This document shows positions 25,101 through 39,952 of a stretch of 64,000 nucleotides of DNA, one piece after another. Origin of the DNA: Nemertoderma westbladi (taxonomy: Eukaryota > Xenacoelomorpha > Nemertodermatida > Nemertodermatidae); NCBI GenBank assembly GCA_032718475.1, contig JAUCBJ010003501.1, forward strand, positions 28,501 through 92,500. The letters run 5' to 3'. Numbering within the stretch: the first letter of the stretch is position 1; the number at the start of each line of letters is the position of its first letter. Under the pieces are notes generated by a model. The model was not told the origin of the DNA and did not search any database. It saw nothing but the letters and a program-made list of their open reading frames with translations. Position numbers and translations under genes: made by a program.

Positions 25101-28100
25101 GATTGTGTTTTTAGTGCTCCACGAGCCAACACAAGTGATTGTGTTTTTAGTGCAACACGAGCACAACACAAGTGATTGTGTTTTTACTGCCCCACGAGCA
25201 CAACACAAGTGATTGTGTTTTAGTGCCACACGAGCACAACAGAAGTGATTGTATTTTTAGTGCGACACGAGCACAACACACGCCATTGTGTTTTTAGTGA
25301 CACACGAGCAAAACACAAGTGATTGTGTTTTTAGTACCCCACAAGCACAACACAAGTAATTGTGTTTTTAGTGCGACACGAGCACAACACAATTGATTGT
25401 GTTTTTAGTGCCCCACGAGCACAACACAAGTGATTTTTTTTTTAGTGCCCCACGAGCACAACACAAGTGATTGTATTTTTAGTGCCCCACGAGCACAACA
25501 CAAGTGATTGTGTTTTTAGTGCCACACGAGCACAGCACAAGTGGTTGTGTTTTTAGTGCAACACGAGCACAACACAAGTGATAGTGTTTTTAGTGCCACA
25601 CGAGCACAGCACAAGTGGTTGTGTTTTTAGTGCAACACGAGCACAACACAAGTGATAGTGTTTTTAGTGCCACACGAGCACAGCACAAGTGATTGTGTTT
25701 TTAGTGCAACACGATCACAACACAAGTGATTGTGTTTTTAGTGCCACACGAGCACAACACAAGTGATTGTGGTTTTAGTGCCACACGAGCACAACACAAG
25801 TGATTGTGTTTTTAGTGCCACACGAGCACAGCACAAGTGATTGTGTTTTTAGTGCCCCACGAGCACAACACAAGTTATTGTGTTTTTAGTGCCACACGAG
25901 CACAACACAAGTGATTGTGTTTTTAGTGCAACACGAGCACAACACAAGTGATAGTGTTTTTAGTGCCACACGAGCACAACACAAGTTATTGTGTTTTTAG
26001 TGCCACACGAGCACAACACAAGTGATTGTGTTTTTAGTGCCACACGAGCACAACACAAGTGATTGTGTTTTTAGTGCCCCACGAGCACAACACAAGTGAT
26101 TGTGGTTTTAGTGCCACTCGAGCACAACCCAAGTGATTGTGTTTTTAGTGCCCCACGAGCACAACACAAGTGATTGTGTTTTTAGTGCCCCACAAGCCAA
26201 CACAAGTGATTGTGTTTTTAGTGCAACTCGAGCACAACACAAGTGATGGAGTTTTTAGTGCCACACGAGCACAACACAAGTTAGTATGTTTTTAGTGCCA
26301 CACGAGCACAACACAAGTGATTGTGTTTTTAGTGCAACACGATCACAACACAAGTGATTGTGTTTTTAGTGCCACACAAGCACAACACAAGTGATTGTGT
26401 TTTTAGTGCCACACGAGCACAACACAAGTGATTGTGGTTTTAGTGCCACACGAGCACAACACAAGTGATTGTGTTTTTAGTGCCACACGAGCACAACACA
26501 AGTGATTGTGTTTTTAGTGCCCCACGAGCACAACACAATGATTGTGGTTTTAGTGCCACACGAGCACAACACAAGTGATTGTGTTTTTAGTGCCCCACGA
26601 GCACAACACAAGTGATTGTGTTTTTAGTGCTCCACGAGCCAACACAAGTGATTGTGTTTTTAGTGCAACACGAGCACAACACAAGTGATTGTGTTTTTAC
26701 TGCCCCACGAGCACAACACAAGTGATTGTGTTTTAGTGCCACACGAGCACAACAGAAGTGATTGTATTTTTAGTGCGACACGAGCACAACACACGCCATT
26801 GTGTTTTTAGTGACACACGAGCAAAACACAAGTGATTGTGTTTTTAGTACCCCACAAGCACAACACAAGTAATTGTGTTTTTAGTGCGACACGAGCACAA
26901 CACAATTGATTGTGTTTTTAGTGCCCCACGAGCACAACACAAGTGATTTTTTTTTTAGTGCCCCACGAGCACAACACAAGTGATTGTATTTTTAGTGCCC
27001 CACGAGCACAACACAAGTGATTGTGTTTTTAGTGCCACACGAGCACAGCACAACTGATTATGTTTTTAGTGCGACACGAGCACAACACACGCCATTGTGT
27101 TTTTAGTGACACACGAGCAAAACACAAGTGATTGTGTTTTTAGTGCCACACGAGCACAACACAAGTGATTGTATTTTTAGTGCCACACGAGCACAACACA
27201 AGTGATTGTGGTTTTAGTGCCACACGAGCACACAACACAAGTGATTGTGTTTTTAGTGCCACACGAGCACAACACAAGTGATTGTTGTTTTATTGCCACA
27301 CGAGCACAACACAAGTGATTGTGTTTTTAGTGCCACACGAGCACAACACAAGTTATTGTGTTTTTAGTGCCCCACGAGCACAACACAAGTGATTGTGGTT
27401 TTAGTGCCACTCGAGCACAACACAAGTGATTGTGTTTTTAGTGCAACACGAGCACAACACAAGTGATAGTGTTTTTAGTGCCACACGAGCACAGCACAAG
27501 TGGTTGTGTTTTTAGTGCAACACGAGCACAACACAAGTGATAGTGTTTTTAGTGCCACACGAGCACAGCACAAGTGGTTGTGTTTTTAGTGCAACACGAG
27601 CACAACACAAGTGATGGTGTTTTTAGTGCCACACGAGCACAGCACAAGTGATTGTGTTTTTAGTGCAACACGATCACAACACAAGTGATTGTGTTTTTAG
27701 TGCCACACGAGCACAACACAAGTGATTGTGTTTTTAGTGCCACACGAGCACAACACAAGTGATTGTGGTTTTAGTGCCACACGAGCACAACACAAGTGAT
27801 TGTGTTTTTAGTGCCACACGAGCACAACACAAGTGATTGTGTTTTTAGTGCCCCACGAGCACAACACAAGTTATTGTGTTTTTAGTGCCACACGAGCACA
27901 ACACAAGTGATTGTGTTTTTAGTGCAACACGAGCACAACACAAGTGATAGTGTTTTTAGTGCCACACGAGCACAACACAAGTTATTGTGTTTTTAGTGCC
28001 ACACGAGCACAACACAAGTGATTGTGTTTTTAGTGCCACACGAGCACAACACAAGTGATTGTGTTTTTAGTGCCCCACGAGCACAACACAAGTGATTGTC

Positions 28101-30465
28101 GTTTTAGTGCCACTCGAGCACAACCCAAGTGATTGTGTTTTTAGTGCCCCACGAGCACAACACAAGTGATTGTGTTTTTAGTGCAACACAAGCACAACAC
28201 CAGTGATTGTGTTTTTAGTGCCCCACGAGCACAACACAAGTGATTGTTGTTTTAGTGCCACACGAGCACAACATAAGTGATTGTGTTTTAGTGCCTCACG
28301 AGAACAACACAAGTGATTGTGTTTTTAGTGCCACACGAGCGCAACACAAGTGATTCTGTTTTAATGCGACACGAGCGCAACACAAGCGATTGTGTTTTTA
28401 GTGCCACACGAGCACAATACAAGTGATTGTGGTTTTAGTGCCACACGAGCACAACACAAGTGATTGTGTTTTTAGTGCCACACGAGCACAACACAAGTGA
28501 TTGTGTTTTTAGTGCCCCACGAGCACAACACAATGATTGTGGTTTTAGTGCCACACGAGCACAACACAAGTGATTGTGTTTTTAGTGCCCCACGAGCACA
28601 ACACAAGTGATTGTGTATTTAGTGCTCCACGAGCCAACACAAGTGATTGTGTTTTTAGTGCAACACGAGCACAACACAAGTGATTGTGTTTTTACTGCCC
28701 CACGAGCACAACACAAGTGATTGTGTTTTAGTGCCACACGAGCACAACAGAAGTGATTGTATTTTTAGTGCGACACGAGCACAACACACGCCATTGTGTT
28801 TTTAGTGACACACGAGCAAAACACAAGTGATTGTGTTTTTAGTACCCCACAAGCACAACACAAGTAATTGTGTTTTTAGTGCAACACGAGCCCAACACAA
28901 GTGATAGTGTTTTTAGTGCCACACGAGCACAACATAAGTGATTGTGTTTTTAGTGCCACACGAGCAGAGCACAAGTGATTGTGTTTTTAGTGCAACACGA
29001 GCACAACACAAGTGATAGTGTTTTTAGTGCCACACGAGCACAACATAAGTGATTGTGTTTTTAGTGCCTCACGAGCACAACACAAGTGATTGTGTTTTTA
29101 GTGCCCATCAGCACAACACAAGTGATTGTGTTTTTAGTGCCACACGAGCACAACACAAGTGATTGTGGTTTTTTTGTGCCACACGAGCACAACATAAGTG
29201 ATTGTGTTTTAGTGCCTCACGAGAACAACACAAGTGATTGTGTTTTTAGTGCCACACGAGCGCAACACAAGTGATTCTGTTTTAATGCGACACGAGCGCA
29301 ACACAAGCGATTGTGTTTTTAGTGCCACACGAGCACAACACAAGTTATTGTGTTTTTAGTGCCACACGAGCACAACACAAGTGATTGTGTTTTTAGTGCA
29401 ACACGAGCACAACACAAGTGATGGAGTTTTTAGTGCCACACGAGCACAACACAAGTTAGTATGTTTTTAGTGCCACACGAGCATAACACAAGTGATTGTG
29501 TTTTTAGTGCAACACGATCACAACACAAGTGATTGTGTTTTTAGTGCCACACGAGCACAACACAAGTGATTGTGTTTTTAGTGCCACACGAGCACAACAC
29601 AAGTGATTGTGGTTTTAGTGCCACACGAGCACAACACAAGTGATTGTGTTTTTAGTGCCACACGAGCACAACACAAGTGATTGTGTTTTTAGTGCCCCAC
29701 GAGCACAACACAATGATTGTGGTTTTAGTGCCACACGAGCACAACACAAGTGATTGTGTTTTTAGTGCCCCACGAGCACAACACAAGTGATTGTGTTTTT
29801 AGTGCTCCACGAGCCAACACAAGTGATTGTGTTTTTAGTGCAACACGAGCACAACACAAGTGATTGTGTTTTTACTGCCCCACGAGCACAACACAAGTGA
29901 TTGTGTTTTAGTGCCACACGAGCACAACAGAAGTGATTGTATTTTTAGTGCGACACGAGCACAACACACGCCATTGTGTTTTTAGTGACACACGAGCAAA
30001 ACACAAGTGATTGTGTTTTTAGTACCCCACAAGCACAACACAAGTAATTGTGTTTTTAGTGCGACACGAGCACAACACAATTGATTGTGTTTTTAGTGCC
30101 CCACGAGCACAACACAAGTGATTTTTTTTTTAGTGCCCCACGAGCACAACACAAGTGATTGTATTTTTAGTGCCCCACGAGCACAACACAAGTGATTGTG
30201 TTTTTAGTGCCACACGAGCACAGCACAACTGATTATGTTTTTAGTGCGACACGAGCACAACACACGCCATTGTGTTTTTAGTGACACACGAGCAAAACAC
30301 AAGTGATTGTGTTTTTAGTACCCCACAAGCACAACACAAGTAATTGTGTTTTTAGTGCGACACGAGCACAACACAATTGATTGTGTTTTTAGTGCCCCAC
30401 GAGCACAACACAAGTGATTTTTTTTTTAGTGCCCCACGAGCACAACACAAGTGTTTGTGTTTTTA

Positions 30466-31150
30466 GTGCCCCATCAGCACAACACAAGTGATTGTGTTTT
30501 TAGTGCCACACGAGCACAGCACAACTGATTGTGTTTTTAGTGCGACACGAGCACAACACAAGTGATTGTGTTTTTAGTGCCCCACGAGCCAACACAAGTG
30601 ATTGTGTTTTTAGTGCGACACGAGCACAACACAAGCGATTGTGGTTTTAGTGCCACACGAGCAAAACACAAGTGATTGTGTTTTTAGTACCCCACGAGCA
30701 CAACACAAGTAATTGTGTTTTTAGTGCGACACGAGCACAACACAAGTGATCGTGTTTTTAGTGCCCCACGAGCACAACACAAGTGATTGTGTTTTAAGTG
30801 CCCCACGAGCACAACACAAGTGATTGTGTTTTTAGTGCCACACGAGCACAACACACAACACAACTGATTGTGTTTTTAATACCACACGAGCACAACACAA
30901 GTGATTGTGTTTTTAGTGCCCCACGAGCACAACACAAGTGATTGTGTTTTTAGTGCCACACGAGCGCAACACAAGTGATTGTGTTTTTAGTGCCCCACGA
31001 GCACAACACAACTGATTGTGTTTTTAGTGCCACACGAGCACAACACAAATGATTGTGTTTTTAGTGCCACACGAGCACAACACAAGCGATTGTGTTTTTA
31101 GTGCCCCACGTGCACAACACAAGTGATTGTGGTTTTAGTGCCACATGAGC
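30466..31150 (+). repeat. Higher-order cassette B, copy 1
   Basis: The cassette starts at the variant GTGCCCCATCAGC and runs through a fixed order of variants: GAGCCAAC, AAGCGATTGTGG, GAGCAAAAC, TTTTAAGTGCC, the long CACACAACACAACTG unit, TTTAATACC, CCCCACGTGC and CCACATGAGC. The distance from GTGCCCCATCAGC to CCACATGAGC is 675 bp. Confidence 0.85.
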
Positions 31151-34100
31151 ACAACACAAGTGATTGTGTTTTTAGTGCCCCACGAGCACAACACAAGTTA
31201 TTGTGTTTTTAGTGCCACACGAGCACAACACAAGTGATTGTGTTTTTAGTGCAACACGAGCACAACACAAGTGATAGTGTTTTTAGTGCCACACGAGCAC
31301 AACACAAGTTATTGTGTTTTTAGTGCCACACGAGCACAACACAAGTGATTGTGTTTTTAGTGCCACACGAGCACAACACAAGTTATTGTGTTTTTAGTGC
31401 CACACGAGCACAACACAAGTGATTGTGTTTTTAGTGCCACACGAGCACAACACAAGTGATTGTGTTTTTAGTGCCCCACGAGCACAACACAAGTGATTGT
31501 GGTTTTAGTGCCACTCGAGCACAACCCAAGTGATTGTGTTTTTAGTGCCCCACGAGCACAACACAAGTGATTGTGTTTTTAGTGCCCCACAAGCCAACAC
31601 AAGTGATTGTGTTTTTAGTGCAACACGAGCACAACACAAGTGATGGAGTTTTTAGTGCCACACGAGCACAACACAAGTTAGTATGTTTTTAGTGCCACAC
31701 GAGCACAACACAAGTGATTGTGTTTTTAGTGCAACACGATCACAACACAAGTGATTGTGTTTTTAGTGCCACACAAGCACAACACAAGTGATTGTGTTTT
31801 TAGTGCCACACGAGCACAACACAAGTGATTGTGGTTTTAGTGCCACACGAGCACAACACAAGTGATTGTGTTTTTAGTGCCACACGAGCACAACACAAGT
31901 GATTGTGTTTTTAGTGCCCCACGAGCACAACACAATGATTGTGGTTTTAGTGCCACACGAGCACAACACAAGTGATTGTGTTTTTAGTGCCCCACGAGCA
32001 CAACACAAGTGATTGTGTTTTTAGTGCTCCACGAGCCAACACAAGTGATTGTGTTTTTAGTGCAACACGAGCACAACACAAGTGATTGTGTTTTTACTGC
32101 CCCACGAGCACAACACAAGTGATTGTGTTTTAGTGCCACACGAGCACAACAGAAGTGATTGTATTTTTAGTGCGACACGAGCACAACACACGCCATTGTG
32201 TTTTTAGTGACACACGAGCAAAACACAAGTGATTGTGTTTTTAGTACCCCACAAGCACAACACAAGTAATTGTGTTTTTAGTGCCACACGAGCACAACAC
32301 AAGTGATTGTGTTTTTAGTGCCACACGAGCACAACACAAGTGATTGTGGTTTTAGTGCCACACGAGCACAACACAAGTGATTGTGTTTTTAGTGCCACAC
32401 GAGCACAACACAAGTGATTGTGTTTTTAGTGCCACACGAGCACAACACAAGTGATTGTGTTTTTAGTGCCCCACGTGCACAACACAAGTGATTGTGTTTT
32501 TAGTGCTCCACGCGCCAACACAAGTGATTGTGTTTTTAGTGCAACACGAGCACAACACAAGTGATTGTGTTTTTACTGCCCCACGAGCACAACACAAGTG
32601 ATTGTGTTTTAGTGCCACACGAGCACAACAGAAGTGATTGTATTTTTAGTGCGACACGAGCACAACACACGCCATTGTGTTTTTAGTGACACACGAGCAA
32701 AACACAAGTGATTGTGTTTTTAGTACCCCACAAGCACAACACAAGTAATTGTGTTTTTAGTGCGACACGAGCACAACACAATTGATTGTGTTTTTAGTGC
32801 CCCACGAGCACAACACAAGTGATTTTTTTTTTAGTGCCCCACGAGCACAACACAAGTGATTGTATTTTTAGTGCCCCACGAGCACAACACAAGTGATTGT
32901 GTTTTTAGTGCCACACGAGCACAGCACAAGTGGTTGTGTTTTTAGTGCAACACGAGCACAACACAAGTGATAGTGTTTTTAGTGCCACACGAGCACAGCA
33001 CAAGTGGTTGTGTTTTTAGTGCAACACGAGCACAACACAAGTGATAGTGTTTTTAGTGCCACACGAGCACAGCACAAGTGATTGTGTTTTTAGTGCAACA
33101 CGATCACAACACAAGTGATTGTGTTTTTAGTGCCACACGAGCACAACACAAGTGATTGTGGTTTTAGTGCCACACGAGCACAACACAAGTGATTGTGTTT
33201 TTAGTGCCACACGAGCACAACACAAGTGATTGTGTTTTTAGTGCCCCACGAGCACAACACAAGTTATTGTGTTTTTAGTGCCACACGAGCACAACACAAG
33301 TGATTGTGTTTTTAGTGCAACACGAGCACAACACAAGTGATAGTGTTTTTAGTGCCACACGAGCACAACACAAGTTATTGTGTTTTTAGTGCCACACGAG
33401 CACAACACAAGTGATTGTGTTTTTAGTGCCACACGAGCACAACACAAGTGATTGTGTTTTTAGTGCCCCACGAGCACAACACAAGTGATTGTGGTTTTAG
33501 TGCCACTCGAGCACAACCCAAGTGATTGTGTTTTTAGTGCCCCACGAGCACAACACAAGTGATTGTGTTTTTAGTGCCCCACAAGCCAACACAAGTGATT
33601 GTGTTTTTAGTGCAACTCGAGCACAACACAAGTGATGGAGTTTTTAGTGCCACACGAGCACAACACAAGTTAGTATGTTTTTAGTGCCACACGAGCACAA
33701 CACAAGTGATTGTGTTTTTAGTGCAACACGATCACAACACAAGTGATTGTGTTTTTAGTGCCACACAAGCACAACACAAGTGATTGTGTTTTTAGTGCCA
33801 CACGAGCACAACACAAGTGATTGTGGTTTTAGTGCCACACGAGCACAACACAAGTGATTGTGTTTTTAGTGCCACACGAGCACAACACAAGTGATTGTGT
33901 TTTTAGTGCCCCACGAGCACAACACAATGATTGTGGTTTTAGTGCCACACGAGCACAACACAAGTGATTGTGTTTTTAGTGCCCCACGAGCACAACACAA
34001 GTGATTGTGTTTTTAGTGCTCCACGAGCCAACACAAGTGATTGTGTTTTTAGTGCAACACGAGCACAACACAAGTGATTGTGTTTTTACTGCCCCACGAG

Positions 34101-37045
34101 CACAACACAAGTGATTGTGTTTTAGTGCCACACGAGCACAACAGAAGTGATTGTATTTTTAGTGCGACACGAGCACAACACACGCCATTGTGTTTTTAGT
34201 GACACACGAGCAAAACACAAGTGATTGTGTTTTTAGTACCCCACAAGCACAACACAAGTAATTGTGTTTTTAGTGCGACACGAGCACAACACAATTGATT
34301 GTGTTTTTAGTGCCCCACGAGCACAACACAAGTGATTTTTTTTTTAGTGCCCCACGAGCACAACACAAGTGATTGTATTTTTAGTGCCACACGAGCACAG
34401 CACAACTGATTATGTTTTTAGTGCGACACGAGCACAACACACGCCATTGTGTTTTTAGTGACACACGAGCAAAACACAAGTGATTGTGTTTTTAGTGCCA
34501 CACGAGCACAACACAAGTGATTGTATTTTTAGTGCCACACGAGCACAACACAAGTGATTGTGGTTTTAGTGCCACACGAGCACACAACACAAGTGATTGT
34601 GTTTTTAGTGCCACACGAGCACAACACAAGTGATTGTTGTTTTATTGCCACACGAGCACAACACAAGTGATTGTGTTTTTAGTGCCACACGAGCACAACA
34701 CAAGTTATTGTGTTTTTAGTGCCCCACGAGCACAACACAAGTGATTGTGGTTTTAGTGCCACTCGAGCACAACACAAGTGATTGTGTTTTTAGTGCAACA
34801 CGAGCACAACACAAGTGATAGTGTTTTTAGTGCCACACGAGCACAGCACAAGTGGTTGTGTTTTTAGTGCAACACGAGCACAACACAAGTGATAGTGTTT
34901 TTAGTGCCACACGAGCACAGCACAAGTGGTTGTGTTTTTAGTGCAACACGAGCACAACACAAGTGATAGTGTTTTTAGTGCCACACGAGCACAGCACAAG
35001 TGATTGTGTTTTTAGTGCAACACGATCACAACACAAGTGATTGTGTTTTTAGTGCCACACGAGCACAACACAAGTGATTGTGTTTTTAGTGCCACACGAG
35101 CACAACACAAGTGATTGTGGTTTTAGTGCCACACGAGCACAACACAAGTGATTGTGTTTTTAGTGCCACACGAGCACAACACAAGTGATTGTGTTTTTAG
35201 TGCCCCACGAGCACAACACAAGTTATTGTGTTTTTAGTGCCACACGAGCACAACACAAGTGATTGTGTTTTTAGTGCAACACGAGCACAACACAAGTGAT
35301 AGTGTTTTTAGTGCCACACGAGCACAACACAAGTTATTGTGTTTTTAGTGCCACACGAGCACAACACAAGTGATTGTGTTTTTAGTGCCACACGAGCACA
35401 ACACAAGTGATTGTGTTTTTAGTGCCCCACGAGCACAACACAAGTGATTGTGGTTTTAGTGCCACTCGAGCACAACCCAAGTGATTGTGTTTTTAGTGCC
35501 CCACGAGCACAACACAAGTGATTGTGTTTTTAGTGCCCCACGAGCACAACACAAGTGATTTTTTTTTAGTGCCCCACGAGCACAACACAAGTGATTGTAT
35601 TTTTAGTGCCCCACGAGCACAACACAAGTGATTGTGTTTTTAGTGCCACACGAGCACAGCACAACTGATTATGTTTTTAGTGCGACACGAGCACAACACA
35701 CGCCATTGTGTTTTTAGTGCCACACGAGCACAACACAAGTGATTGTGGTTTTTTTGTGCCACACGAGCACAACATAAGTGATTGTGTTTTAGTGCCTCAC
35801 GAGAACAACACAAGTGATTGTGTTTTTAGTGCCACACGAGCGCAACACAAGTGATTCTGTTTTAATGCGACACGAGCGCAACACAAGCGATTGTGTTTTT
35901 AGTGCCACACGAGCACAACACAAGTTATTGTGTTTTTAGTGCCACACGAGCACAACACAAGTGATTGTGTTTTTAGTGCAACACGAGCACAACACAAGTG
36001 ATGGAGTTTTTAGTGCCACACGAGCACAACACAAGTTAGTATGTTTTTAGTGCCACACGAGCATAACACAAGTGATTGTGTTTTTAGTGCAACACGATCA
36101 CAACACAAGTGATTGCGTTTTTAGTGCCACACGAGCACAACACAAGTGATTGTGTTTTTAGTGCCACACGAGCACAACACAAGTGATTGTGGTTTTAGTG
36201 CCACACGAGCACAACACAAGTGATTGTGTTTTTAGTGCCACACGAGCACAACACAAGTGATTGTGTTTTTAGTGCCCCACGAGCACAACACAATGATTGT
36301 GGTTTTAGTGCCACACGAGCACAACACAAGTGATTGTGTTTTTAGTGCCCCACGAGCACAACACAAGTGATTGTGTTTTTAGTGCTCCACGAGCCAACAC
36401 AAGTGATTGTGTTTTTAGTGCAACACGAGCACAACACAAGTGATTGTGTTTTTACTGCCCCACGAGCACAACACAAGTGATTGTGTTTTAGTGCCACACG
36501 AGCACAACAGAAGTGATTGTATTTTTAGTGCGACACGAGCACAACACACGCCATTGTGTTTTTAGTGACACACGAGCAAAACACAAGTGATTGTGTTTTT
36601 AGTACCCCACAAGCACAACACAAGTAATTGTGTTTTTAGTGCGACACGAGCACAACACAATTGATTGTGTTTTTAGTGCCCCACGAGCACAACACAAGTG
36701 ATTTTTTTTTTAGTGCCCCACGAGCACAACACAAGTGATTGTATTTTTAGTGCCCCACGAGCACAACACAAGTGATTGTGTTTTTAGTGCCACACGAGCA
36801 CAGCACAACTGATTATGTTTTTAGTGCGACACGAGCACAACACACGCCATTGTGTTTTTAGTGACACACGAGCAAAACACAAGTGATTGTGTTTTTAGTA
36901 CCCCACAAGCACAACACAAGTAATTGTGTTTTTAGTGCGACACGAGCACAACACAATTGATTGTGTTTTTAGTGCCCCACGAGCACAACACAAGTGATTT
37001 TTTTTTTAGTGCCCCACGAGCACAACACAAGTGTTTGTGTTTTTA

Positions 37046-37730
37046 GTGCCCCATCAGCACAACACAAGTGATTGTGTTTTTAGTGCCACACGAGCACAGC
37101 ACAACTGATTGTGTTTTTAGTGCGACACGAGCACAACACAAGTGATTGTGTTTTTAGTGCCCCACGAGCCAACACAAGTGATTGTGTTTTTAGTGCGACA
37201 CGAGCACAACACAAGCGATTGTGGTTTTAGTGCCACACGAGCAAAACACAAGTGATTGTGTTTTTAGTACCCCACGAGCACAACACAAGTAATTGTGTTT
37301 TTAGTGCGACACGAGCACAACACAAGTGATTGTGTTTTTAGTGCCCCACGAGCACAACACAAGTGATTGTGTTTTAAGTGCCCCACGAGCACAAAACAAG
37401 TGATTGTGTTTTTAGTGCCACACGAGCACAACACACAACACAACTGATTGTGTTTTTAATACCACACGAGCACAACACAAGTGATTGTGTTTTTAGTGCC
37501 CCACGAGCACAACACAAGTGATTGTGTTTTTAGTGCCACACGAGCGCAACCCAAGTGATTGTGTTTTTAGTGCCCCACGAGCACAACACAACTGATTGTG
37601 TTTTTAGTGCCACACGAGCACAACACAAGTGATTGTGTTTTTAGTGCCACACGAGCACAACACAAGCGATTGTGTTTTTAGTGCCCCACGTGCACAACAC
37701 AAGTGATTGTGGTTTTAGTGCCACATGAGC
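37046..37730 (+). repeat. Higher-order cassette B, copy 2
   Basis: Same ordered set of variant units as the copy at 30466, again exactly 675 bp between the two landmark units, with only scattered single-base differences (for example GCGCAACCC and GCACAAAAC). Confidence 0.85.
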
Positions 37731-39267
37731 ACAACACAAGTGATTGTGTTTTTAGTGCCCCACGAGCACAACACAAGTTATTGTGTTTTTAGTGCCACAC
37801 GAGCACAACACAAGTGATTGTGTTTTTAGTGCAACACGAGCACAACACAAGTGATAGTGTTTTTAGTGCCACACGAGCACAACACAAGTTATTGTGTTTT
37901 TAGTGCCACACGAGCACAACACAAGTGATTGTGTTTTTAGTGCCACACGAGCACAACACAAGTTATTGTGTTTTTAGTGCCACACGAGCACAACACAAGT
38001 GATTGTGTTTTTAGTGCCACACGAGCACAACACAAGTGATTGTGTTTTTAGTGCCCCACGAGCACAACACAAGTGATTGTGGTTTTAGTGCCACTCGAGC
38101 ACAACCCAAGTGATTGTGTTTTTAGTGCCCCACGAGCACAACACAAGTGATTGTGTTTTTAGTGCCCCACAAGCCAACACAAGTGATTGTGTTTTTAGTG
38201 CAACACGAGCACAACACAAGTGATGGAGTTTTTAGTGCCACACGAGCACAACACAAGTTAGTATGTTTTTAGTGCCACACGAGCACAACACAAGTGATTG
38301 TGTTTTTAGTGCAACACGATCACAACACAAGTGATTGTGTTTTTAGTGCCACACAAGCACAACACAAGTGATTGTGTTTTTAGTGCCACACGAGCACAAC
38401 ACAAGTGATTGTGGTTTTAGTGCCACACGAGCACAACACAAGTGATTGTGTTTTTAGTGCCACACGAGCACAACACAAGTGATTGTGTTTTTAGTGCCCC
38501 ACGAGCACAACACAATGATTGTGGTTTTAGTGCCACACGAGCACAACACAAGTGATTGTGTTTTTAGTGCCCCACGAGCACAACACAAGTGATTGTGTTT
38601 TTAGTGCTCCACGAGCCAACACAAGTGATTGTGTTTTTAGTGCAACACGAGCACAACACAAGTGATTGTGTTTTTACTGCCCCACGAGCACAACACAAGT
38701 GATTGTGTTTTAGTGCCACACGAGCACAACAGAAGTGATTGTATTTTTAGTGCGACACGAGCACAACACACGCCATTGTGTTTTTAGTGACACACGAGCA
38801 AAACACAAGTGATTGTGTTTTTAGTACCCCACAAGCACAACACAAGTAATTGTGTTTTTAGTGCGACACGAGCACAACACAATTGATTGTGTTTTTAGTG
38901 CCCCACGAGCACAACACAAGTGATTTTTTTTTTAGTGCCCCACGAGCACAACACAAGTGATTGTATTTTTAGTGCCCCACGAGCACAACACAAGTGATTG
39001 TGTTTTTAGTGCCACACGAGCACAGCACAACTGATTATGTTTTTAGTGCGACACGAGCACAACACACGCCATTGTGTTTTTAGTGACACACGAGCAAAAC
39101 ACAAGTGATTGTGTTTTTAGTACCCCACAAGCACAACACAAGTAATTGTGTTTTTAGTGCGACACGAGCACAACACAATTGATTGTGTTTTTAGTGCCCC
39201 ACGAGCACAACACAAGTGATTTTTTTTTTAGTGCCCCACGAGCACAACACAAGTGTTTGTGTTTTTA

Positions 39268-39952
39268 GTGCCCCATCAGCACAACACAAGTGATTGTGTT
39301 TTTAGTGCCACACGAGCACAGCACAACTGATTGTGTTTTTAGTGCGACACGAGCACAACACAAGTGATTGTGTTTTTAGTGCCCCACGAGCCAACACAAG
39401 TGATTGTGTTTTTAGTGCGACACGAGCACAACACAAGCGATTGTGGTTTTAGTGCCACACGAGCAAAACACAAGTGATTGTGTTTTTAGTACCCCACGAG
39501 CACAACACAAGTAATTGTGTTTTTAGTGCGACACGAGCACAACACAAGTGATTGTGTTTTTAGTGCCCCACGAGCACAACACAAGTGATTGTGTTTTAAG
39601 TGCCCCACGAGCACAACACAAGTGATTGTGTTTTTAGTGCCACACGAGCACAACACACAACACAACTGATTGTGTTTTTAATACCACACGAGCACAACAC
39701 AAGTGATTGTGTTTTTAGTGCCCCACGAGCACAACACAAGTGATTGTGTTTTTAGTGCCACACGAGCGCAACACAAGTGATTGTGTTTTTAGTGCCCCAC
39801 GAGCACAACACAAGTGATAGTGTTTTTAGTGCCACACGAGCACAGCACAAGTGATTGTGTTTTTAGTGCCACACGAGCACAACACAAGCGATTGTGTTTT
39901 TAGTGCCCCACGTGCACAACACAAGTGATTGTGGTTTTAGTGCCACATGAGC
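39268..39952 (+). repeat. Higher-order cassette B, copy 3
   Basis: Same landmarks 675 bp apart. One short run of units near 39790-39850 carries the AGTGATAGTG and GAGCACAGCAC variants instead of the ACAACTG unit, a replacement that keeps the total length and looks like local gene conversion. Confidence 0.85.
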